Shown here: positions 1-7,241 of the stretch, piece after piece
Numbering within the stretch: the first letter of the stretch is position 1
How the letters are laid out: every line of letters begins with the position of its first letter
NCBI GenBank assembly: GCA_002331565.1
Contig: DCZC01000132.1
Location: forward strand, 1-10,807
Source of the DNA: Gemmatimonas sp. UBA2094
Lineage (GTDB): Bacteria; Gemmatimonadota; Gemmatimonadetes; Gemmatimonadales; Gemmatimonadaceae
Length of the DNA: 10,807 nucleotides
Direction: 5' to 3'
Program-made: the position numbers and the translations under genes
Notes under the pieces: generated by a model
The model's database searches: none
What the model was told of the DNA's origin: nothing
Seen by the model: the letters and a program-made list of their open reading frames with translations, nothing else

Positions 1-9
1 CCGGAAACA

Positions 10-45
10 CGAAGGGCCGCCGGACAACTGTCCGGCGGCCCTTCG
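10..45 (-). terminator. Strong intrinsic terminator after susD
   Basis: A perfect 16-bp inverted repeat (arms 10-25 and 30-45) encloses a 4-nt loop, 18 bases beyond the susD stop codon at 64-66. Read on the minus strand, the stem is followed by TGTTTCC, a short T-rich tail. On the plus strand it is followed by GTTTAC, so it may stop transcription from both sides. The stem is GC-rich with A/T pairs at its outer end, as in typical factor-independent terminators. The hairpin is directly visible; its function is inferred from structure and position. Confidence 0.85.
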
Positions 46-63
46 TTTACACCCGTCGGATCC

Positions 64-1434
64 TTACGGATTCCGGTCGAGGCACCCACCGAACTTCGGG
101 TTGTTCCGCTCGTTGAACGGGATCACGAGGTTCACGTCGTTCCCGTAGCTGTTGCCGGGGCGATACAGCATGCCGCCGACCGGGAACACCGTATTCGCCG
201 CGCGACCATACTGACGGATGAGCCGGCGCATGTCACCGAGCCGGTGACCGGTGAGCCACAGCCAGTAGGCGCGCTCCTTGAAGAGCATGTCCACGGCCGC
301 CGCCTGCGTGGTCGGCGACGCCGGCATCGCGGCGATGGGCGTGCCCGAAATTCCCGTGGCACGAAGCGTGTTCAGCAGCGCGAACACGGCGTCACGGTCG
401 GCCTGGGATCCGCCACTCGTAGCGTTGAGGCGGGCCTCCGCCTCGATGAGCCGCGCTTCGATACCATCGGCGAGCACCGCCGGTGCCGCCTGCGCCGTGT
501 ACTTCTCCTGACGCGGCAGATTGCGGCTGGTGCCGTCGAAGCCCGTGCGCGTGGAGGGGGTCCACGGTACACGCGGATCGACCGGCGTGACCAGATAGTC
601 GATGCCGTTCGTTCCTTCCTTGGTGCCCACGTTGTAGCGCGAACCGGCCGGATACGAGGCGTTCCAGATACCGTTGTTCTGGCGGGTCGTGGCGATGGAG
701 TGGCTCAGGATGTACTTGAACGACGTCGGCACCGCACTCACCGCCGTCGCCGCCGCGGCGTACTGCCCCTGGTCGAGCAGGACGCGCGCCTTGCCGATGG
801 ATGCGAGGCTACGGTAGGTGGCCCCCGTCGCGTTGGCGAGGGCGGAGTCCATGCTCGCACTGGCCCGGGTGTACACCTGCGCCGTGGTGAGCGGATCGCC
901 GAACACGAAGTCCCCGTTCGCCGCCACCTTGCTGAACGGTACGCCCGAGCAGTACCCCTCGGCGAAGAACGTCTCGGTGAACCCGCGGATGGCGTACAGC
1001 TCCGAGAGGGAGTCCTTCGCCGCACTGGTGGTGGGCTTCACCGCGACCCACTTCTCGATGACCGACGCCATCCCGGCGCGGGCCAGCTGCAGCTGATTGT
1101 ACGTGCTGTTGATGGCGCCGCCGAGCAGTTCACTCGAGTTGCGCCCATCGGTGTTGTAACGGTCGGCGAAGGTATCGGTCGTCTGAATCTCGTCGCCGAG
1201 ATTGCCGGTGGCGACGATGAAGCCATCCTGTGTGCCGGAGTACGCCACGATGAAGTCCTGCATCGCGCCGTTGCGCAGCGTGGTGACACCGAGGCTGCCA
1301 CCGATGGCCGATTCGGCGATGACGTCCGGCGTGGCGACGGTGAGCAGATCACTGCTGCACCCGGCTGCCGAGAGAGCGGCGGCCACGGCACCCAAGGGAC
1401 GGACCACCCGGCGTGCGGAATTGAAGAATCGCAT
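64..1434 (-). CDS. SusD/RagB-family outer-membrane lipoprotein
   Basis: A 456-residue surface lipoprotein that should cap the SusC-type transporter encoded just upstream and help capture its substrate for TonB-driven import. The N-terminus (MRFFNSARRVVRPLG) is basic, then hydrophobic, and ends in LSAAGC with the lipidated cysteine at residue 26. The C-terminal part carries the family signature ERAYWLWLTGHRLGDMRR (about residues 387-404), preceded by a helical segment reading EARLIEAEA. The start at 1434 was chosen because it gives the lipoprotein signal and lies 14 bases after the susC stop; the reading frame stays open further upstream, but only as a shadow inside susC. No Shine-Dalgarno sequence precedes the ATG; instead CCTCC abuts it. 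At 456 residues it is somewhat shorter than many Bacteroides SusD proteins. The substrate cannot be told from sequence: no polysaccharide-degrading gene is adjacent, so the name SusD denotes family, not starch use. Confidence 0.93.
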   Translation of the reverse strand: MRFFNSARRVVRPLGAVAAALSAAGCSSDLLTVATPDVIAESAIGGSLGVTTLRNGAMQDFIVAYSGTQDGFIVATGNLGDEIQTTDTFADRYNTDGRNSSELLGGAINSTYNQLQLARAGMASVIEKWVAVKPTTSAAKDSLSELYAIRGFTETFFAEGYCSGVPFSKVAANGDFVFGDPLTTAQVYTRASASMDSALANATGATYRSLASIGKARVLLDQGQYAAAATAVSAVPTSFKYILSHSIATTRQNNGIWNASYPAGSRYNVGTKEGTNGIDYLVTPVDPRVPWTPSTRTGFDGTSRNLPRQEKYTAQAAPAVLADGIEARLIEAEARLNATSGGSQADRDAVFALLNTLRATGISGTPIAAMPASPTTQAAAVDMLFKERAYWLWLTGHRLGDMRRLIRQYGRAANTVFPVGGMLYRPGNSYGNDVNLVIPFNERNNPKFGGCLDRNP

Positions 1435-1448
1435 GGAGGTTCGTGGTC

Positions 1449-4400
1449 TCAGAAGGAGAAGTTCATGCGCAGCGTCATGATGCGCAGCGGCGGCGTGGAG
1501 AAATATTCTTCGTTGCCGCGGGCGTCGTTGTTGGACTGGGCAGCTTCGGGATCGACACCGCTGTAGTTGGTGATCACCCCGAGGTTGCGGCCCGTGAGCA
1601 CCACCGCCCAGCGCGAGGCGCGGAAGGCGTTCGCCCACTTCGTCGGCATCTCGTAGGCCAGCGACAGCTCGCGGAAGCGCGTGAAGGCGCCATCCTCGAA
1701 CATGCCCGTGTACACCGCCTGCGAGGTGGCGAGGGCGTTGGCCTGCTCCTGCAGCGAGGCGCTCTTGTCGTAGCGGCCACGGCAGGTGACACCGTTCATG
1801 CACTGGTGACGCAGCGTGTTGTTGAACTTCTTGAAGCCCCACTTGCTGTCGACCTGGCCGCTGAGGCGCAGCTTCTTGTTGAACAGCTCGATGGTCGGCG
1901 TAAACGCGACTTCTCGGGTCGGGAACGTATTGCCCTGGTAAACCGCCGTATCGCTGTACGTCAGTTCGCTGAGCACGATGATGCCGTCGCCGTTGGCATC
2001 ATTGAAGCGGATGTTCTTGTCCCACAACCCGAACAGCGGGTACCCCGGCAGATTGCGCTGCGTGTTGCGGTTGCCGGAGGCGATGGGCGACACACCCTCG
2101 CCCAGCTTGGTCATGCGGTTCTTGTTCGTCGAGCCCGTCAGCAGGAACGACAGCGCCGCTGCCTTGCTGTCGATCACGCGCTGATTCCACGTGAGCTCGA
2201 GCCCCGAGTTCTTGATGTTGCCGATGTTCACGAACTGCGTGGTCAGGCCGGACAGCGACGGCGCGATCGAACGCTGAATGAGGGCGTCGGTCGTGCTCTT
2301 GCTGTACGACGTGACTTCGATGTTGGTACGGTTCGAGAACAGCGAAAGGTCGAAGCCGAACTCGGTTTCCGCCGAGAATTCCGGCTTGAGGTTCGCGTTG
2401 CCGAGCGAACCGAGCGACGCCGCGGGTGCGTCACCGTTGCTCAGCGTAAGCGGGCCCGGCGAGTAGTAGCGCACGGCGTCGGTCGCGCCGGGGATCTGGC
2501 CCGAGGCGCCGTACGTGCCGCGGAGACGCAGCGAGTTGAGGAACTCCGGGCGCGGGAAGAACGACTCCTCTGAGATGAGCCACGACGCGCCGAGCTTGGG
2601 GTAGTACACGGCGCGGGTATTCGCGCCGAAGGCGCTGGCCGCGTCCCGGCGGACACCGCCGGTGATGAAGAGCTTCTCGCGGAGGGCAATCTGCTGCTCC
2701 ACGTAGTAGCCCAGCGTGCGCCGCTCGTTGATGCTCTGCGTGCTCGAGCGCGTGGCGGCCGAGGACACCGTCACACCGCCGGGGGGCAGACCGATACCGG
2801 TACCCACCGTGCTGGAAACGGCGTTGCGCACATACTGCATGCCGACGGACGTCGTCGACTTGAGCCAGTCGGTGAGCTGGAAGGTGCCGGTCGCGCCGTA
2901 GTCGGCCGTTTGCTGGTTCAGGTCGACGCGCGAGCTCGTGATGTTGCCGGTGCGCACCGTGCCGGTGGCCGGGCCTTCACCGACCTTCGCAATGAACAGG
3001 TCGTTGCGATTGGTGAAGTCGGAGCCGATGGCCGCGCGGGTGGCGAGCCACGACGTCGGCGACCACTGGGCGGAGATGCTGTTGATGAAGCGGTTGATCG
3101 CCTGGGTGGTGGTCTGCGCCAGCACGTCACCCATCATGAACGAGCGGTACCCGCGCAGCGAATCACCCTGCGCGTCGCGCAGGTCGCCGCGCCACGGGCC
3201 GCCGAGGGCGGCCACCATCAGGCCGTTCGAGTTGTCTTCGTTCTGCGGGAGACGCAGATCGCTGTTCACGTAGCCCGACGAGGCCTGCACAAACAGGCCC
3301 TTGCGGAGCTCGGCGTTCACGTTCGCGCGGAAGCTGTTGCGCGCCAGCGCGTTCGGACGCATGAGGCTCGACGGCAGCTCGCTCACGCCTCGGCGCTCCT
3401 TCAGGCGCGTGACTTCGAGGTCGGGGAGCTTGTAGATGCCCGTTTCGCCCTCGGTCTGGCCAGAGACGAAGAACTGCACGCGATCGTTACCACCCGACGC
3501 CTGCAGGTTGTACTGCTGCCGGCTGCCGTCACCGATCGGCGTGAGCCGCGGATCGTTGAGCACATTGCCGTGCGAGAGGGAGTCAACGCTGGTGCAAGCT
3601 CCCGATGCCACCGCCGTCAGGAGGCACGGGCTGGACACCGTCGGCGCCGCCGTCGTGCGGCCCCAGAGCGTCCACATGTCGGGATACACAGCCGTGTTGT
3701 CGATGCGGCCGTTTTCCGTACCGATCTGATACTTCGTCTTGCCCGACTTGCCGCGCTTGGTCGTGATGACGATCACGCCGTTGGCGGCTTCGGTGCCGTA
3801 GAGCGTGGCGGCCGAGGGGCCCTTCACGATCTCCATGCTCTCGATTTCGGCCGGGTTGATGTCATCGAGTCGCGACGGACCCGAGCCACCGACGCCAAGC
3901 GCGTTGTTCGTCTGCGAACTCGCGCGCACGCCGTCGATGACGACGATGGGGTCGTTCGAGAGCGAGAAGGAGTTCTGGCCGCGGATACGGATACGCGAGC
4001 CGGTGCCGGTGGCGCCGGTCTGCACGACCTGTACGCTCGACGTACGGCCCGACAACAGTCCGCCCATGTTGGACACGGGCAATTCAGCGATTTTCTCCGC
4101 CACGTTGATCTGCGCGGTGGCGTTGGCAAGTTCCACCTTGCGCTGCTGACCGGTCACCGTGGTGACGACGGCCGACAGCGAAAACGCCGCCTGCGAGAGC
4201 GCCACGTCCTGCGTGATGGGCGCGCCGGCGGTGACGTTGATATTGATACGCTTGGCCTCGTAGCCGATGCGGCTGATCTCGAGGACCATGGCGCCCGTGG
4301 TGGGCACGCGGAGCGAGTAGCGGCCCGTTTCGGCCGTGAGGGACCCGACCTGCGTCCCCTGCACGAGCACGCGCGCCTGCTGGATGGGCTGCCCGGTGGC

Positions 4401-4526
4401 GGCATCAGTGACGCGCCCCACGACCGTTCCGCCCGCCGCCTGCGCCTGGAGCGCACTGGGTGCGATCGACCCGGCCACGGTAAGAAGCGCGAGCGCCGGG
4501 GTAAGGAGTCGGCGCAGCAGCGGCAT
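1449..4526 (-). CDS. SusC/RagA-family TonB-linked outer-membrane transporter
   Basis: A 1025-residue TonB-dependent outer-membrane channel that would move a nutrient into the periplasm together with its SusD partner. Order of parts: Sec signal peptide (MPLLRRLLTPALALL..., cleavage near residues 28-30, ALQA/QAQA); a carboxypeptidase-regulatory-like beta-sandwich domain at about 34-112 (GRVTDAATGQPI ... GYEAKRI); a plug domain at about 120-245 with the SusC signature GPSAATLYGTEAANGVIVIT; then a long beta-barrel ending in the aromatic strand LRMNFSF. Start choice: ATG at 4526 opens directly onto the signal peptide. In-frame ATGs at 4688 and 4631 would put 54 or 35 polar residues before it and are rejected. 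The bases before the ATG are CCTCC, not a Shine-Dalgarno sequence. It is first in an operon with susD (14-base gap) and lies about 440 nt downstream of a predicted promoter. The transported substrate is not predictable from this sequence. Confidence 0.94.
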   Translation of the reverse strand: MPLLRRLLTPALALLTVAGSIAPSALQAQAAGGTVVGRVTDAATGQPIQQARVLVQGTQVGSLTAETGRYSLRVPTTGAMVLEISRIGYEAKRININVTAGAPITQDVALSQAAFSLSAVVTTVTGQQRKVELANATAQINVAEKIAELPVSNMGGLLSGRTSSVQVVQTGATGTGSRIRIRGQNSFSLSNDPIVVIDGVRASSQTNNALGVGGSGPSRLDDINPAEIESMEIVKGPSAATLYGTEAANGVIVITTKRGKSGKTKYQIGTENGRIDNTAVYPDMWTLWGRTTAAPTVSSPCLLTAVASGACTSVDSLSHGNVLNDPRLTPIGDGSRQQYNLQASGGNDRVQFFVSGQTEGETGIYKLPDLEVTRLKERRGVSELPSSLMRPNALARNSFRANVNAELRKGLFVQASSGYVNSDLRLPQNEDNSNGLMVAALGGPWRGDLRDAQGDSLRGYRSFMMGDVLAQTTTQAINRFINSISAQWSPTSWLATRAAIGSDFTNRNDLFIAKVGEGPATGTVRTGNITSSRVDLNQQTADYGATGTFQLTDWLKSTTSVGMQYVRNAVSSTVGTGIGLPPGGVTVSSAATRSSTQSINERRTLGYYVEQQIALREKLFITGGVRRDAASAFGANTRAVYYPKLGASWLISEESFFPRPEFLNSLRLRGTYGASGQIPGATDAVRYYSPGPLTLSNGDAPAASLGSLGNANLKPEFSAETEFGFDLSLFSNRTNIEVTSYSKSTTDALIQRSIAPSLSGLTTQFVNIGNIKNSGLELTWNQRVIDSKAAALSFLLTGSTNKNRMTKLGEGVSPIASGNRNTQRNLPGYPLFGLWDKNIRFNDANGDGIIVLSELTYSDTAVYQGNTFPTREVAFTPTIELFNKKLRLSGQVDSKWGFKKFNNTLRHQCMNGVTCRGRYDKSASLQEQANALATSQAVYTGMFEDGAFTRFRELSLAYEMPTKWANAFRASRWAVVLTGRNLGVITNYSGVDPEAAQSNNDARGNEEYFSTPPLRIMTLRMNFSF

Positions 4527-4973
4527 GGAGGCCGTGTTGACAAGTGGTGACGTGCGTCGCGGCGTCGCACAGCAGAGCTGTGGGCCGCTTCGCTCGCCAC
4601 GTGCGGACGCAGCAGGAACGAACAATCGCATCTCGTGACTCCCCGTATCAGGATCACCTACCGACCACCCGATGTTGTGGCCGGCCATGACACCCCGAAA
4701 CGCGACGACGGCCCTCCGGGCAGCCTCGTGGCCCCCGGAGTGCAGCTGGTTTCGATCGTGTCACTCTCGTGCACGAACGGGCCACTCGCGTGAAACCGTT
4801 CGGTCTTTACTCGTTGTGAGGACTGCTACGGCTGTCGCCCCGGCGGCGTGCGCGGATGGTCGCGCACCAACGGCGGGAAACCGTGGGGTGTCGTGCACCG
4901 AGGTGCAGCGCGGTGTGGCGGGAACTGTCGGGGGAGAGAACGGCGTTCCCCGGGTCGTGATGGACCGGGGCAG
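4527..4973 (-). other. Long non-coding leader/upstream region of susC
   Basis: About 450 bases between the predicted promoter and the susC start, with no convincing gene on either strand. Visible structures are a compact hairpin at 4568-4582 (CACAGC, AGA, GCTGTG; 41 bases before the start codon), a 7-bp inverted repeat with a 13-nt loop at 4714-4740 (CTCCGGG/CCCGGAG), and a short one at 4894-4907 (TGCACC/GGTGCA). None is followed by a T-run on the minus strand, so none looks like a simple attenuator. I recognise no known riboswitch. The whole stretch would be 5' untranslated RNA if the promoter at 4974-5002 is the one used. Confidence 0.45.
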
Positions 4974-5002
4974 ACGCTACGCCCGCCGGTCCGAACTGTC
5001 AA
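4974..5002 (-). promoter_or_regulatory. Sigma70-like promoter for susCD
   Basis: On the minus strand a perfect -35 box TTGACA (5002-4997) is followed, after exactly 17 bp, by TAGCGT (4979-4974). The latter keeps the first T, second A and last T of TATAAT. A run of five A's lies just upstream (5010-5006). It is the best promoter-like match found in the susC upstream region and faces the right way. The predicted transcript start would be near 4967, leaving a 5' leader of about 440 nt. The match is visible in sequence; that it is used is inference. Confidence 0.5.
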
Positions 5003-5020
5003 TACTTTTTCGGGGAACGT

Positions 5021-5053
5021 CCCACGATTTCGTGGGGAAATCCCTCTCGTGGG
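5021..5053. promoter_or_regulatory. Inverted and direct TCGTGGG repeats upstream of the promoter
   Basis: A perfect 7-bp inverted repeat CCCACGA-TT-TCGTGGG lies at 5021-5036, and the same right half, TCGTGGG, recurs at 5047-5053, exactly 17 bp further on. The palindrome ends 18 bases upstream of the predicted -35 box, where activator sites commonly sit. It is a candidate regulator-binding site for susCD. No regulator gene is present in the window, so the binding protein is unknown. Confidence 0.35.
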
Positions 5054-5150
5054 CCTGTCGGCACGCCATCGCCAACGAACACACGGGCCCATACGTAGTG
5101 CAGGGCCGCGTCATCGGGACGGGTATCCTCAGGCAATTCATCCCGTCTCC

Positions 5151-5187
5151 GAAAACGAAACCGGGCCCGCGCACCGGCGCGGACCCG
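5151..5187 (-). terminator. Intrinsic terminator of the cytochrome c gene
   Basis: On the minus strand an 11-bp GC-rich stem (arms 5187-5177 and 5172-5162) with the 4-nt loop CGGT is followed by GTTTCGTTTTC. One pair is a G-U wobble in the minus-strand RNA but a C-A mismatch in a plus-strand RNA, which supports minus-strand function. It begins 30 bases after the cytochrome stop codon and separates that gene from the susC promoter. Confidence 0.85.
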
Positions 5188-5217
5188 CTCGAACGACGCC
5201 GTACCGGCGTGCGCGCG

Positions 5218-5676
5218 TCAGTACCCTGACGGCGCCGGCGGCAGGATGAGCTTCACCCCGGCCAGCGCCGCCGAGTCCGCGACGAACGGCGCCGCGCCCG
5301 GGGTGAGCCCGTTGAGCTTGAGGATGTACGCCAATGCAGCCGCGTAGTCTTCCTTGGGGAGCGAGCCCGGATTGCCGTCGGGCATCGTCGTGCGGATCTG
5401 CTCGAAGAGCGTGAACACCGGCTGCCCGGCCCACTTCGTCCGGAAGTCGCCCCCGGTCACGTCCTTCGACTCGTGGCACTCGGAGCAGGTCTTGGTCCAC
5501 ACCGCCTGACCGGCCGTGGCTTGAGAGTCACTGTAGATGGGAATGGTGTCGGCACCGTGGCGCACCGCGTGGCCCTGCGGCAGTGGCTGCTGGGCGGTGG
5601 TGCGGACGGCGGCCGAGACGCTTGCCGCGACAACGGCGAGCAGGAGAACACCGGGAAGTCGGAATGAGCGGGACAT
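5218..5676 (-). CDS. Secreted single-haem c-type cytochrome
   Basis: A 152-residue periplasmic electron carrier of the class I cytochrome c type. An N-terminal Sec signal (MSRSFRLPGVLLLAVVAASVSAA) is followed by one haem-attachment motif, CSECH, at residues 64-68. His68 is the proximal ligand, and Met98 in TTMPDGNPG is the likely distal ligand, at the usual spacing for this fold. The segment KEDYAAALAYILKLNG (around 108-123) matches the C-terminal helix of the fold, and a short Ala/Pro-rich tail follows. The gene is transcribed alone, with its own terminator, and is divergent from a Tat-exported flavoenzyme 116 bp away, an attractive but unproven redox partner. No Shine-Dalgarno sequence is evident before the ATG. 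The family is clear; the electron donor and acceptor are not. Confidence 0.92.
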   Translation of the reverse strand: MSRSFRLPGVLLLAVVAASVSAAVRTTAQQPLPQGHAVRHGADTIPIYSDSQATAGQAVWTKTCSECHESKDVTGGDFRTKWAGQPVFTLFEQIRTTMPDGNPGSLPKEDYAAALAYILKLNGLTPGAAPFVADSAALAGVKLILPPAPSGY

Positions 5677-5792
5677 GGCTGATGAACGTGCGAGGGAGGC
5701 GCTTCGCTGGCAAGTCGGCGAACCGGGAATTCGGTCACTCGTGCCGCACCCGTTGCATTGCGGGGGCGCGTCGTGAGCGACATTTTCGGCGG
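5677..5792. other. Divergent intergenic region, no confident promoter
   Basis: This 116-bp gap separates the minus-strand cytochrome c gene from the plus-strand flavoenzyme gene and should hold promoters for both. I looked for -35/-10 pairs on each strand. Fragments such as TTGCAT at about 5754 on plus have no acceptable -10 partner, so no promoter is called. There is no obvious palindrome either. Confidence 0.4.
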
Positions 5793-7241
5793 ATGGACGC
5801 TTCTGTTACCCCGGATGTTCCCGAACGGGCCGATGTGCCGCCCTCGCCGCCGTCTACGGACGACTCGCCCCTCGTCATGCACGACGCCGTCCCGCGTCGT
5901 GACTTCCTCAAGTTGGCCGGCAGCGCCGGCGCACTCCTCGCCGCCGGCTGTGCCCCGCCGGTGGCGTTCCCGGCTGCTCCGGCCCGCGGCGTCAGCGACG
6001 CGAAGGCCGCGACGGGCGGTGGCCAGCACGTTGTCGTGATCGGCGCCGGTGCCTGGGGCGGATGGACGGCGTATCACCTGCGCAAGCGCGGGGTGCGCGT
6101 CACGCTCATCGATCAGTACGGCCCCGGCAATTCGCGCAGTACCAGCGGCGACGAGACGCGCGGCATCCGGTCGTCCTACGGTGATCGCGCCACCGGCGAG
6201 CTCTGGACGCCGTGGGCGCGCACGGCCATCGCGCGCTGGAAGCTGTTCAATCAGGAGTGGGGCCCGCAGTTCCGCAGCACGTTCTTCTTCGAGACGGGCG
6301 ACGTCATCATGCGCGCCACGCGCGAGCCCTTCATCACGAAGACCATCGAATTGTGGAAGGCCAACAACGTCACGCACGAGGTGTTGAGCGGCGACGAGGC
6401 ACGCAAGCGGTGGCCGGTGATCAAGGCCGACGACATCACGGTGGCGATCACCGAGCCCGATGCCGGCGTGGCCCGCTGTCGTGCCGCCACGCAGGCCGTG
6501 GCGTCGGCCGCGCAGAAGCTGGGCGCGAATCTCGTGATCGGGCGCGTGCGCCCGGGCCCCATCGTGAACGGCAGGATGGACGGCGTGGTGCTCGACGACG
6601 GCACGGTGATCCGCGGGGACAGCTACGTGTTCGCCTGCGGTCCGTGGCTGCGCAAGCTGTTCCCGTACATGGAGAACCGCGCGCGGATTCCCATCGGCCA
6701 CGCGCTCTACTTCGGGGTCCCGGTGGGCGACACGCGTTTCACCTTCCCCAATCTGCCGAGCTTCAACTTTCCGGGCGTGACGGGGTGGCCCATGCTCCCC
6801 ACGGACAGTCGCGGCTTCCGCGTGCGTGGTGCGATTGCGCCGCCGGTCGCGGCCGGCGCCCCTGCTCCGGCACCGCAGCCCGCCGGGCCGGCCGATCCGC
6901 TCCTGCAGGATCCCGATCTGAGCCCGCGTTGGACCAACCAGGATCGCGTGGACGGCGCCCGTCGCTTTCTCGCGGCGCGGTTCCCGCTGCTCGCCAACGC
7001 CCCGTTGCTGGAAACGCGGGCGTGCCACTACGAGTCGAGCGTCAACCAGAACTTCATCGTGGATCACGTACCCGACACCACCAACGCGTGGATCGCGGGG
7101 CTCGGACAGGCCGAAGGCTTCAAGTTCGGCCCCGTGATCGGCGAGTACATCGCGCAGCGCGTGACGGGCAACGACGGTGACGCGAAGCTCAAGAAGGCGT
7201 TCGCGCTGCCCACGGAGCAGTACGAGCGGCCACCGGGGTGA
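5793..7241 (+). CDS. Tat-exported FAD-dependent amine oxidoreductase (SoxA/MTOX-like, DAO fold)
   Basis: A 482-residue flavoprotein of the D-amino-acid-oxidase superfamily, closest by eye to monomeric sarcosine oxidase and N-methyltryptophan oxidase, which oxidise secondary amines or N-methyl amino acids. It carries a twin-arginine signal (PRRDFLKLAG, arginines 35-36) ending in LLAAGC, Cys53, so it is probably a Tat-exported lipoprotein. The FAD-binding Rossmann motif GAGAWG is at residues 84-89, with the ribose-binding acid in TLIDQYG; GDETRGIRSSYGD is typical of SoxA relatives. Cys411 in ACHYESSVNQNFIVDHVP sits where relatives attach flavin covalently. A Pro/Ala-rich insert covers about 349-378. 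By recall alignment, the O2-activating lysine of sarcosine oxidase corresponds to Arg343. Start: ATG at 5793 is the first in-frame candidate; ATG at 5877 gives a more usual short Tat n-region and is a real alternative. Neither has a Shine-Dalgarno sequence. The next gene overlaps its stop codon. The substrate is unknown. Confidence 0.87.
   Translation: MDASVTPDVPERADVPPSPPSTDDSPLVMHDAVPRRDFLKLAGSAGALLAAGCAPPVAFPAAPARGVSDAKAATGGGQHVVVIGAGAWGGWTAYHLRKRGVRVTLIDQYGPGNSRSTSGDETRGIRSSYGDRATGELWTPWARTAIARWKLFNQEWGPQFRSTFFFETGDVIMRATREPFITKTIELWKANNVTHEVLSGDEARKRWPVIKADDITVAITEPDAGVARCRAATQAVASAAQKLGANLVIGRVRPGPIVNGRMDGVVLDDGTVIRGDSYVFACGPWLRKLFPYMENRARIPIGHALYFGVPVGDTRFTFPNLPSFNFPGVTGWPMLPTDSRGFRVRGAIAPPVAAGAPAPAPQPAGPADPLLQDPDLSPRWTNQDRVDGARRFLAARFPLLANAPLLETRACHYESSVNQNFIVDHVPDTTNAWIAGLGQAEGFKFGPVIGEYIAQRVTGNDGDAKLKKAFALPTEQYERPPG

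Noticed and set aside
1435..1842. N-terminal extension of SusD into the susC gene
   Set aside because: The extra 136 residues are an out-of-frame reading of susC; the ATG at 1434 gives a proper lipoprotein signal.
244..2573. Two long plus-strand frames (244-1566 and 1443-2573) opposite susD and susC
   Set aside because: Low-complexity Arg/Gly/Val composition, no motif or signal, and the minus strand has clear family matches across the same bases.
2910..4550. 546-residue plus-strand open frame antisense to susC
   Set aside because: The product is Arg/Ala/His/Val-rich without domain signatures and lies wholly opposite a well-recognised SusC gene; high GC keeps antisense frames open.
4527..4688. 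N-terminal extension of SusC from ATG 4688 or 4631
   Set aside because: It would bury the Sec signal peptide behind 54 or 35 polar residues; the ATG at 4526 opens directly on the signal.
4948..4970. CCCCGG/CCGGGG inverted repeat near the predicted transcript start
   Set aside because: Only a 6-bp arm with a mismatched interior in very GC-rich DNA; likely to occur by chance.
4672..5229. 185-residue plus-strand frame in the susC upstream region
   Set aside because: It crosses the predicted promoter and the cytochrome terminator, has no domain or signal peptide, and its composition follows base content. It is the only long frame in this gap, so I considered it and judged it non-coding.
5457..7067. 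536-residue minus-strand frame opposite the flavoenzyme
   Set aside because: The predicted protein is Arg/His-rich with no recognisable domain, and its end runs into the cytochrome gene in another frame; it is an antisense shadow.
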